From contig CALWVC010000211.1 of assembly GCA_944384865.1 (NCBI GenBank), positions 1-5,992 of the forward strand: a stretch of DNA of 5,992 bases. Reading direction: 5' to 3'. A model generated the notes under the pieces. It did not search any database and was not told the DNA's origin. It saw only the letters and a list, made by a program, of their open reading frames with translations. Below, in pieces: positions 1 through 5,203 of the stretch. Position numbers and translations under genes: made by a program. How positions within the stretch are numbered: the stretch's first letter is position 1; every line of letters starts with the position of its first letter. The stretch comes from an uncultured Clostridia bacterium (GTDB taxonomy: Bacteria > Bacillota > Clostridia > Oscillospirales > Acutalibacteraceae).

Positions 1-990
1 GGCTGCGACGACACCGGCGCGCGGGGGGCGTTGCGGGTGCAGAAGACCCGGCAGATTTTAAACAAAACCGACGTGGCGGTATTGGTCGTCGATGCCACCG
101 TCGGCAAAACCCCTGCCGACGACGAGCTGATCCGGCTGTTTACCGAAAAAAACATTCCCTGGCTGCTGGCCTGTAATAAAGCCGACCTGATCACCCCGCC
201 AAGATCTGCAGCAGAAAACCAGCTGTATATCAGCGCCAAAACCGGCGCGGGCATCCACCAGCTCAAAGAGCAGCTTGCCCGGCTGGGCAGACCCGACCAG
301 CCCCAGCGCCGCATTGTCGGCGACCTGCTGTCTCCCGGCGACGTGGTGATTTTGGTTACCCCCATCGACAGCGCCGCGCCCAAGGGCCGGCTGATCCTGC
401 CACAGCAGCAGACCGTCCGCGATATCTTAGACGCAGACGCGATCGCCGTCGTCACCAAAGAGTTTCAGCTGCGGGATGCGCTGGCCCGGCTGACCCGGCC
501 GCCGCGCATGGTTATCACCGATTCTCAGGCTTTTGAAAAGGTCAACGCCGAAGTCCCGCCGGAGATTCCGCTGACCTCTTTTTCGATTTTGTTTGCGCGC
601 TATAAAGGCACGCTGACCGGCGCGGTACGGGGCGCCTACGCGCTGGACAAAATTCAGACCGGCGATCAGATCCTGATCAGCGAGGGCTGCACCCACCACC
701 GCCAATGCAACGATATCGGCTCGGTCAAGCTGCCCCGGTGGATCACCAACTATACCAAGGCCCAGCCGGATTTTCATTTTTCCTCCGGCGGGGAATTTCC
801 CACCGATCTGTCGCCTTATAAGCTGGTTGTACATTGCGGCGGCTGTATGCTCCCCCCGCGGGAGATGCAATACCGCGCAGCCTGCGCCGCCGATGCGGGC
901 GTTCCGATGACCAATTACGGCATCCTAATCGCCTATATGCAGGGCATTTTACAGCGCTCCATCGCGCTGTTCCCCGATCTGCAGCAATAA
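1..990 (+). CDS. hydF: [FeFe] hydrogenase H-cluster maturation GTPase HydF (5' truncated by window edge)
   Basis: HydF is the cytoplasmic GTPase scaffold on which the 2Fe subcluster of the [FeFe]-hydrogenase active site is assembled, with HydE and HydG, before transfer to the hydrogenase. The reading frame is open from base 1 to the TAA at 988-990, so 329 codons are visible. The P-loop and the true start lie upstream, and the TTG at 31 is internal. Visible residues 1-12 (GCDDTGARGALR) match the stretch just after the switch II DTxG motif of HydF. The G4 motif NKAD is at visible residues 59-62 and the G5-like SAK at 78-80. The C-terminal FeS-binding signature is complete: C230-x-H232, 45 residues, then H278-C-G-G-C282, fitting the family pattern CxH-x(44-53)-HCxxC. 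A nearby NDIGSVKLPRW is also typical. The hydrogenase and hydE/hydG are not in the window. The family call is very secure. Confidence 0.96.
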   Translation, partial: GCDDTGARGALRVQKTRQILNKTDVAVLVVDATVGKTPADDELIRLFTEKNIPWLLACNKADLITPPRSAAENQLYISAKTGAGIHQLKEQLARLGRPDQPQRRIVGDLLSPGDVVILVTPIDSAAPKGRLILPQQQTVRDILDADAIAVVTKEFQLRDALARLTRPPRMVITDSQAFEKVNAEVPPEIPLTSFSILFARYKGTLTGAVRGAYALDKIQTGDQILISEGCTHHRQCNDIGSVKLPRWITNYTKAQPDFHFSSGGEFPTDLSPYKLVVHCGGCMLPPREMQYRAACAADAGVPMTNYGILIAYMQGILQRSIALFPDLQQ

Positions 991-1001
991 CCCCGGTTTC
1001 C

Positions 1002-1017
1002 GGCGGCCATCGCCGCC
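1002..1017 (+). other. GC hairpin just after hydF, no T-tract
   Basis: GGCGGC (1002-1007), loop CATC, GCCGCC (1012-1017) form a perfect 6-bp GC stem starting 12 bases after the hydF stop. No run of T follows, so it is not a standard intrinsic terminator. It could protect the hydF mRNA 3' end or pause polymerase upstream of the C-rich stretch that follows. The structure is read directly from the sequence; the role is inferred. Confidence 0.4.
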
Positions 1018-1244
1018 ATCCATGCCCGGCCGCCGCAGCGCCATACACCACGCACCCCGCGCATTTCCCCCACGGTCTGTGCGCGATGCCGCCGGCCATA
1101 TATTCACCCGGCCGCCATTGTTACATATCGCCCCTGCGCCACACCAACAACCTTTACATTGCGCGCCACACCACGAACCGCACCTATTCTGCCGCCATTC
1201 GCGCACATCACCACACACCATACCAATAAACCGCACCACCCCAC

Positions 1245-1364
1245 GCCGCACCAATCCTTACACCCCATGCCGCACCAATCCTTACACCCCACGCCGCACC
1301 AATCCTTACACCCCACGCCGCACCAATCCTTACACCCCACGCCGCACCAATCCTTACACCACTT
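1245..1364. repeat. Tandem array of five 24-bp repeats
   Basis: Five head-to-tail units start at 1245, 1269, 1293, 1317 and 1341. Each begins GCCGCACC, continues with AATCCTTAC and ends ACCCCAC. Units 2, 3 and 4 are identical. Unit 1 differs only at its last base (T at 1268). Unit 5 matches for 20 bases and diverges at 1361-1364. A shortened relative at 1230-1244 has the same flanks with the 9-bp AATCCTTAC core missing. The period is a multiple of three, so it stays in frame in every reading frame (8-residue peptide periods such as RTNPYTPR on + and CKDWCGVG on -), but no gene is supported. Near-identity implies recent expansion, probably by replication slippage. There is no dyad symmetry within the unit and no spacer, so it is not CRISPR. 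Confidence 0.95.
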
Positions 1365-1489
1365 ACCGCAGCACACCGTTCACCACATCCCCCACACCAT
1401 CCGCGCCCCGCCCGCCATGTGGCTACCACCCGCCCTGCGCCCGTGCCCACGCCATGCCCGGATTCATCCCACCCGATGAGCCCCAACGC

Positions 1490-1532
1490 CCGCCGCATCC
1501 CGATATCCTCGGCCTGCGGCGGTTGCTTTTTA
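1490..1532 (+). terminator. Rho-independent terminator-like hairpin upstream of the membrane-protein promoter
   Basis: CCGCCGCA (1490-1497) pairs perfectly with TGCGGCGG (1515-1522), an 8-bp stem. Inside it, CCGA (1500-1503) pairs with TCGG (1509-1512) across a 5-base loop, leaving small internal loops. The 3' arm is followed directly by TTGCTTTTTA (1523-1532), a T-rich tract. This is a good intrinsic-terminator shape on the + strand, about 530 bases beyond the hydF stop. It implies that some + strand transcript crosses the repeat region and ends here. Its T-rich tract is also the -35 region of the promoter that follows. Confidence 0.6.
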
Positions 1533-1551
1533 CCCGGTGATTTGCTATAAT
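1523..1551 (+). promoter_or_regulatory. Sigma-A promoter for the membrane-protein gene
   Basis: TTGCTT (1523-1528) and TATAAT (1546-1551) are separated by exactly 17 bases. The -10 box is a perfect consensus and is preceded by TGC (1543-1545), giving an extended -10 (TGnTATAAT). Transcription should start near 1558, leaving a leader of about 65 bases before the ATG at 1623. This is the best promoter in the window. Confidence 0.8.
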
Positions 1552-1603
1552 AAACCTATCAAATCCGGCATGCGCCACACCTCCGCGCCCCCATATCTTT
1601 CTG

Positions 1604-1614
1604 AAAGGAACAGG
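1604..1614 (+). promoter_or_regulatory. Ribosome binding site of the membrane-protein gene
   Basis: AAAGGA (1604-1609) lies 13 bases before the ATG at 1623, a little far for an ideal site; the CAGG at 1611-1614 is closer (8 bases) but weaker. An in-frame TGA at 1602-1604 leaves no room for an earlier start, so ATG 1623 is the sensible choice despite the spacing. Confidence 0.55.
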
Positions 1615-1622
1615 TTGCGCTT

Positions 1623-2258
1623 ATGGCTTTCAAGCAAACCAAATGTTTTAAATGGCTGGACAATTTCTGGTACCATTATAAAGTACATACACTGGTCGGG
1701 CTGTTCCTGGCGTTTGTGGTCATCTTTTCCGCGGTGCAGCTGCTTACCATCCAATCCTATGATTACTATGTCATTTTATATTCCACCGACACCACCTCCA
1801 CCGACCTGTCCCAGGGCATGGCCTACGCGCTGGAGCAATACGGCGAAGATCTGGACAGCGACGGCGAAGTAACCGTTCAGATATTAAACATGTCTTATAA
1901 CCCGTCGTCAGACAGCCAGAGTTTTCAGATTGCGCAGTCGGGCGCGCTGAACGGCGAGCTGCAAAACGACCGCTGCTATCTGTTTATTACCGATGATTAC
2001 CGCTTTGAAGAGCTGGACAAACGGGGTCTGTTCGCCGCGCAGCCGGGGCTTGACGACCACGACGGCAAAGGGCTGCAGCTCAACGATACACAATTTATGA
2101 CCGCGCTGTCTGACTATTTGCAAAGCATCGGTCTTTCCGGCCGGAATATCCCGACTTTGTGGATGTCCTGCCGCGTCCCGCCGGAACAAAACACCACTGG
2201 CTATACCCATTATCAGCAGGCCGCAGATCTGTTGCAGCAGATCCGGCGACAAGGCTGA
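1623..2258 (+). CDS. Single-pass membrane protein of unknown function
   Basis: The 211-residue protein has a short cytoplasmic N-terminus with Lys at 4, 7, 10 and 20 and an aromatic stretch FWYHYK at 15-20. One hydrophobic segment follows at about 22-43, then about 165 hydrophilic residues. The positive-inside rule places the C-terminal domain outside the cell. That domain is acidic and has two cysteines (C118, C183) that could form a disulfide. There is no lipobox, no sortase motif and no enzyme signature I can recognise. Similar starts (an aromatic FWY-YK patch before a single membrane segment) are seen from memory in many uncharacterised Clostridia proteins. The gene has its own promoter (1523-1551) and a likely terminator (2265-2290), so it appears monocistronic. 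A signal-anchor accessory or solute-binding-like protein is possible, but no function can be assigned. Codon use and GC content resemble the neighbours, supporting a real gene. Confidence 0.85.
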   Translation: MAFKQTKCFKWLDNFWYHYKVHTLVGLFLAFVVIFSAVQLLTIQSYDYYVILYSTDTTSTDLSQGMAYALEQYGEDLDSDGEVTVQILNMSYNPSSDSQSFQIAQSGALNGELQNDRCYLFITDDYRFEELDKRGLFAAQPGLDDHDGKGLQLNDTQFMTALSDYLQSIGLSGRNIPTLWMSCRVPPEQNTTGYTHYQQAADLLQQIRRQG

Positions 2259-2497
2259 TCCCGCCAGCGATTCTGTCTCGCTGTGTTTTACCCCGCTTTC
2301 GCTGCCGGCTTTGTCCTGCCGGTTTCCACCCTGCCCTCACTACTGACCTTATCTCACGCCGTTTTCTCCCTTTAACCGCTTCTCTTCTTTGATTTTCCGG
2401 CAATACGCGGTTTTTTCTTTTTAAATCTATATTAGCCACACAACACCCTTATAAATCCATTTTAATCCATATAAACCTTTCATGTTCATTTTCCTCT
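2259..2497. other. Gene-free spacer: pyrimidine-rich half then AT-rich half
   Basis: No gene is visible here. Bases 2281-2400 are C/T-rich and G-poor on the + strand (about 45 C to 19 G by hand count). After the T-run at 2411-2422 the sequence becomes AT-rich to about 2490. It includes three related short motifs around 2451-2477 (ATAAATCCAT, TTTAATCCAT, ATAAACC). This AT-rich island probably holds the promoter of the downstream ATPase gene: TATATT (2428-2433), TATAAA (2450-2455) and TATAAA (2470-2475) are possible -10 boxes. None has a convincing -35 at normal spacing, so no exact promoter is claimed. Confidence 0.4.
2265..2290 (+). terminator. Likely intrinsic terminator of the membrane-protein gene
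   Basis: CAGCGA (2265-2270), loop TTCTGTC, TCGCTG (2278-2283) form a perfect 6-bp stem beginning 6 bases after the TGA stop, followed by TGTTTTA (2284-2290). The stem is short and the T-tract interrupted, so it may be inefficient. A second long-loop pairing, AACCGC (2374-2379) with GCGGTT (2407-2412), leads into a stronger T-tract at 2411-2422 and could act as a backup. Confidence 0.5.
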
Positions 2498-2514
2498 GCG
2501 CGGCAAAGCCGCGC
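2498..2514 (+). promoter_or_regulatory. Perfect 7-bp GC hairpin in the ATPase gene leader
   Basis: GCGCGGC (2498-2504), loop AAA, GCCGCGC (2508-2514) form a very stable stem followed by TTTAAT. It ends 14 bases before the AGGAGG ribosome binding site at 2529-2534, leaving that site free. The T-tract is only three bases, so it is a weak terminator at best. It may instead stabilise the 5' leader or attenuate read-through into the gene. The structure is certain on paper; the role is inferred. Confidence 0.5.
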
Positions 2515-2528
2515 TTTAATCTGATTAC

Positions 2529-2534
2529 AGGAGG
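2529..2534 (+). promoter_or_regulatory. Ribosome binding site of the YifB/ComM gene
   Basis: A full AGGAGG lies 6 bases before the ATG at 2541, which fixes the start of this gene. Confidence 0.9.
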
Positions 2535-2540
2535 CATAGC

Positions 2541-4067
2541 ATGTTCGCACAACTTTCCAGCATGGGCGTCTGGGGCATCGATGCATATGAAGTCCGGGTA
2601 GAAACCAGCATCAGCGCCGGTCTGCCGCTCTTCGATGTAGTCGGCCTGCCGGGTGCGGCGGTGAAAGAATCCCGCGACCGGGTGCGGGCCGCCTGCCGTA
2701 ACAGCGGGCTGCAGTTTCCCAAAGGACGAATCACTGTAAATTTAGCGCCCGCATCGGTCAAAAAGGAAGGCTCTGTCTACGACCTGCCTATTTTATTGGG
2801 GCTGCTGCTGGCCTCCGGCCAATTACAATTTGACCCATCAGACTGTTTTTTCGCCGGCGAATTATCGTTAAACGGCGCGGTGCGCCCGGTTAAAGGGCTG
2901 CTGGCAATGGCCGCCGCCGCGCAAACCGCCGGCCTGCACACCGCCTTTGTTCCGGCTGCGATCGCGGCGCAGGCCGCAGTAATCGACGGCTTGCAGGTCT
3001 TCCCGGTAGAAACTGTGCCTGCCCTGCTGGCGCATCTGACCGGCAAGCACCCCATACAACCCATGGCCCCGCCAGCCTATTCGCTGCATAGCGCCGGGCG
3101 CTTTCCCGATTTTGCCGACGTGGTGGGGCAACAAAAAGCCAAACAGGCGCTGGAGGTCGCCGCGGCCGGCGGCCACCATGCGCTGCTGATCGGCCCGCCC
3201 GGCTCCGGCAAAAGCATGCTGGCCGCGCGGCTGCCCTCTATTTTGCCAGATATGACGCTGCCAGAGGCTATCCAGACCACCACCCTCTATTCGCTGGCCG
3301 GCCAGCTCCCGGCGGATACCCCCATCCTGACCACCCGCCCGTTTCGCGCCCCCCACCATACCATCTCCGCCCCGGCGCTGACCGGCGGCGGCAAAACCCC
3401 CACCCCGGGGGAGCTTTCTTTGGCGCATAACGGCGTTTTATTTCTCGACGAGCTGCCGGAGTTTCCAAAAAACGCGCTGGAATCGCTGCGCCAGCCGCTG
3501 GAAAGCGGCGTTGTGCATGTTTCCCGGGTGGCCGGCGCGCAGTCTTTTCCCTGCAACATTATTCTCATCGCCGCCATGAACCCGTGCCCCTGCGGCTACT
3601 TCGGCCACCCCGACCAGACCTGCGTCTGCGACGCCAAAACGGTGCGCCGCTATCTCAACCGCATCTCCGGCCCGATGCTGGATCGGATCGATCTGCATGT
3701 CGAAGTCGCACCGGTACAGTTTCACGAGCTGCACAGTGCAGTAAAACGCGAATCTTCAGCGCAGATCCGCCAGCGGGTCAATGCCGCCCGCAAGATCCAG
3801 CAGCAGCGTTACCGCAACATCGGGATCAGCTGCAATGCCCGGCTGACGCCGGCGCTGGTGCGTCGGTTCTGTGAATTAGAGCCGGCCGCCCGGTCTTTTT
3901 TACAAGAGGCCTTCGACCGGCTGGGCCTGTCCGCCCGGGGCCACGACCGGATTTTAAAGGTCGCCCGCACCCTGGCCGACCTGCAGGGGGCGCAAAACAT
4001 CGGCCGGGCGCATGTGGCCCAGGCGGTACAGCTGCGCAGCCTCGACCGGAAATACTGGCCGTCCTGA
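2541..4067 (+). CDS. comM: YifB/ComM family Mg-chelatase-like AAA+ ATPase
   Basis: A complete 508-residue protein, the usual family length. The N-terminal part (about 20-140) resembles the ChlI/Lon-protease-like domain of this family (GLPLFDVVGLPGAAVKESRD, then GRITVNLAPASVKKEGSVYDLPI). The AAA+ module follows from about 190, with Walker A GPPGSGKS at 218-225 and Walker B VLFLDE at 299-304. Next comes the family-specific MNPCPCGYFGHP segment with four cysteines (C349, C351, C361, C363), possibly a metal site, then SGPMLDRIDLHVEV (376-389) and the C-terminal Mg-chelatase-like domain. In naturally competent Gram-negatives ComM is a hexameric helicase that drives branch migration during integration of transforming DNA. 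In Firmicutes the homologue (YifB) has no settled role, so the symbol here indicates family only. Despite its name the family is not thought to insert magnesium into porphyrins. The start is fixed by AGGAGG. No dprA or other competence gene is visible beside it. Confidence 0.95.
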   Translation: MFAQLSSMGVWGIDAYEVRVETSISAGLPLFDVVGLPGAAVKESRDRVRAACRNSGLQFPKGRITVNLAPASVKKEGSVYDLPILLGLLLASGQLQFDPSDCFFAGELSLNGAVRPVKGLLAMAAAAQTAGLHTAFVPAAIAAQAAVIDGLQVFPVETVPALLAHLTGKHPIQPMAPPAYSLHSAGRFPDFADVVGQQKAKQALEVAAAGGHHALLIGPPGSGKSMLAARLPSILPDMTLPEAIQTTTLYSLAGQLPADTPILTTRPFRAPHHTISAPALTGGGKTPTPGELSLAHNGVLFLDELPEFPKNALESLRQPLESGVVHVSRVAGAQSFPCNIILIAAMNPCPCGYFGHPDQTCVCDAKTVRRYLNRISGPMLDRIDLHVEVAPVQFHELHSAVKRESSAQIRQRVNAARKIQQQRYRNIGISCNARLTPALVRRFCELEPAARSFLQEAFDRLGLSARGHDRILKVARTLADLQGAQNIGRAHVAQAVQLRSLDRKYWPS

Positions 4068-4077
4068 CCGCCGCACC

Positions 4078-4107
4078 AGCGCGTATTACAACTACTTTTC
4101 ACGCGCT
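4078..4107 (+). other. Hairpin just after the YifB/ComM gene
   Basis: AGCGCGT (4078-4084) pairs perfectly with ACGCGCT (4101-4107) around a 16-base loop, beginning 11 bases after the TGA stop. No T-run follows the 3' arm, although TTTT occurs inside the loop (4096-4099). It may stabilise the transcript 3' end or assist termination between the ATPase gene and tam, but it is not a canonical terminator. Confidence 0.4.
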
Positions 4108-4200
4108 ACATCTATTCGCTGTGCGCATCCCGTCGTCCCATCGTCCGGCGGCGCGCCCCCACACCGCATCTGTTCGTCGCAATACATTAAAATTTGTTTA

Positions 4201-4206
4201 ACGAGG
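4201..4206 (+). promoter_or_regulatory. Ribosome binding site deciding the Tam start
   Basis: ACGAGG lies 9 bases before the ATG at 4216. The reading frame is open much further upstream, into the end of the preceding gene, but only this start has a ribosome binding site, and it gives a protein whose first residues (MSWNPTQYL) align with the known start of Tam. A TAAAAT at 4188-4193 could be a -10 box, but I see no matching -35. Confidence 0.7.
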
Positions 4207-4215
4207 TTTTTGATC

Positions 4216-4983
4216 ATGTCCTGGAATCCCACCCAATATCTGAAATTCAAAAAAGAGCGCACCCAGCCTGCCATCGACCTGGTCGCGCGGATTCCGCTGC
4301 GCACGCCGTCACGGATTCTTGACCTCGGCTGCGGCCCGGGAAACAGCACCGCCGTGCTGGCAGAAGCTTTTCCAAACGCTTCTATTCTCGGCGTGGATTA
4401 TTCACAATCCATGATCGATGCAGCCAAAGCCGCATATCCAAAGCTGGACTTCCTGTTATTCGACGCCACCACCGATTTTGCCCGGCTACCCAAAACCTTC
4501 GACGTGGTCTTTTCAAACGCCTGTATTCAATGGGTGCCCGATCATCCCACCCTGCTACAAAACATGCTGGGTGTGCTGAACGAACACGGCGTACTGGCCG
4601 TACAGGTGCCTATCAACGATCAGGAGCCGATCCATCAGATTATCCAGTCTGTGGCGCAGCGCCCCGAGTGGGTCGAAAAATTCCCCCATTCGCGGGTGTT
4701 TCACACCCTTTCTCCCTATACATACTTTGATCTGCTGTCGCGGCTGCATACAGATGTCACCATGTGGGAAACAATTTATTACCACCGAATGCCTTCTCAC
4801 GACAGCATTCTGGAATGGTACTCCTCCACCGGCCTGCGGCCATACCTGTCCGTGTTGGATGACGCCGACAGGCGGCGGTTTTTGGCTGCAGTTCGAAACG
4901 ACGTGATTAGGTATTATCCCGTCTCGGAAAACGGCGAAATTCTTTTTCGTTTCCCCAGACTGTTCTGGATCGCCGAACGGTAA
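4216..4983 (+). CDS. tam: Trans-aconitate 2-methyltransferase-like SAM-dependent enzyme
   Basis: Tam uses S-adenosylmethionine to monomethylate trans-aconitate, a spontaneous isomer of cis-aconitate that inhibits aconitase; it is cytosolic. The protein is 255 residues, close to the Escherichia coli enzyme. Recalled E. coli landmarks are present along the whole length: WNPTQYLKF at 3-11, SAM-binding motif I LDLGCGPGNST at 35-45, acidic D61 in GVDYS, NACIQWVPDH at 101-110, GVLAVQVP at 125-132, YYHRMPSH at 188-195, STGLRPYL at 204-211 and FPRLFWIA at 247-254. This goes well beyond the generic methyltransferase fold, so the subfamily call is fairly strong. Related activity on another small carboxylic acid cannot be excluded. 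It lies 148 bases after the ATPase gene, with a hairpin between them, and a terminator-like structure follows, so it is probably transcribed on its own or by read-through. No TCA-cycle genes are adjacent. Confidence 0.88.
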   Translation: MSWNPTQYLKFKKERTQPAIDLVARIPLRTPSRILDLGCGPGNSTAVLAEAFPNASILGVDYSQSMIDAAKAAYPKLDFLLFDATTDFARLPKTFDVVFSNACIQWVPDHPTLLQNMLGVLNEHGVLAVQVPINDQEPIHQIIQSVAQRPEWVEKFPHSRVFHTLSPYTYFDLLSRLHTDVTMWETIYYHRMPSHDSILEWYSSTGLRPYLSVLDDADRRRFLAAVRNDVIRYYPVSENGEILFRFPRLFWIAER

Positions 4984-4987
4984 AGCC

Positions 4988-5015
4988 GGGTTCCCGAGGG
5001 GACAAACCGTTTTTT
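4988..5015 (+). terminator. Imperfect intrinsic terminator after tam
   Basis: GGTT (4989-4992) can pair with AACC (5005-5008) and CCC (4993-4995) with GGG (4998-5000 or 4999-5001), with a small bulge on the 3' side. The stem is followed by six T (5010-5015). It begins 5 bases after the tam stop. The position and T-run favour a terminator; the interrupted stem keeps confidence moderate. Confidence 0.45.
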
Positions 5016-5192
5016 GCTACCCGCTGCGTTGCTTTCCGACCCTGCCCGTCGCTCCCGGCGGCGGACCATTCTTTGCCTCGCGCCGGACCGCCTCCTGCCT
5101 TTTCCGTCCTTCAGGCTACGCAGCCATACTTTTTCCGCTTCACCGTCGGTCACAGGCGCCCGTTTTTCACAGTCTGTCCACCCCACCCACTG
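5016..5192. other. Pyrimidine-rich spacer upstream of azlC
   Basis: No gene is supported. Bases 5021-5190 are C/T-rich with about twice as many C as G on the + strand (about 74 to 36 by hand count). An open frame on the minus strand (4914-5186) has an Arg/Lys-rich, low-information product with no family resemblance and overlaps tam, so I treat it as chance. No clear -35/-10 pair is visible although azlC presumably needs a promoter here, and I see no T-box specifier hallmark. Confidence 0.4.
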
Positions 5193-5198
5193 AAAGGA
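5193..5198 (+). promoter_or_regulatory. Ribosome binding site deciding the azlC start
   Basis: GAAAGG ends at 5197, directly touching a first in-frame ATG at 5198. A ribosome could not use that ATG with this site. The second ATG, at 5204, lies 6 bases beyond AAAGG, the normal distance, so it is chosen as the start. Confidence 0.75.
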
Positions 5199-5203
5199 TG
5201 TTT

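Larger units (their letters stand above)
991..1489. other. C-rich, G-poor intergenic region without a convincing gene
   Basis: About 500 bases between hydF and the next promoter hold no recognisable protein. By my hand count, bases 1131-1430 contain about 153 C and 32 G on the + strand, with A the second most common base in much of the stretch. This composition removes most stop codons, so several frames on both strands stay open by chance (for example 1022-1540 + and 1104-1376 -). The predicted peptides are low-complexity (Pro/His/Thr/Arg on +, Gly/Cys/Trp on -), lack a Shine-Dalgarno site and resemble no family I know. The region holds a 24-bp tandem repeat array. A long, C-rich, G-poor, presumably unstructured RNA downstream of a gene is what Rho loading sites look like, so a Rho-dependent terminator for hydF is a reasonable inference. 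Neutral decayed sequence is the alternative. Confidence 0.6.

Noticed and set aside
31..33. TTG as the start of hydF
   Set aside because: The family similarity continues upstream to base 1 (GCDDTGARGA), so the gene simply begins before the window.
1245..1364. CRISPR array
   Set aside because: The repeats are directly adjacent with no unique spacers, and no cas genes are present.
1022..1540. 172-codon + strand frame with an RTNPYTPR-type repeat
   Set aside because: No ribosome binding site, low-complexity product, and the frame is open because T- and G-poor sequence lacks stop codons; other + frames (834-1229, 1159-1479) are open for the same reason. It also runs through the terminator-like hairpin and into the next promoter.
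2868..3428. 186-codon minus-strand frame
   Set aside because: It lies wholly inside the well-supported YifB/ComM gene and its product has no family features; it is a GC-rich shadow frame.
4012..4215. N-terminal extension of Tam into the preceding gene
   Set aside because: The frame is open, but the extra residues match nothing, there is no ribosome binding site, and the Tam family begins at the ATG at 4216.
4914..5186. 90-codon minus-strand frame with a basic product
   Set aside because: It overlaps the end of tam, has no recognisable domain, and sits mostly in biased spacer sequence.
4984..5203. T-box or amino-acid riboswitch upstream of azlCD
   Set aside because: I looked for the T-box antiterminator sequence and a clear leader terminator near azlC and found neither; only an imperfect terminator next to tam is present.
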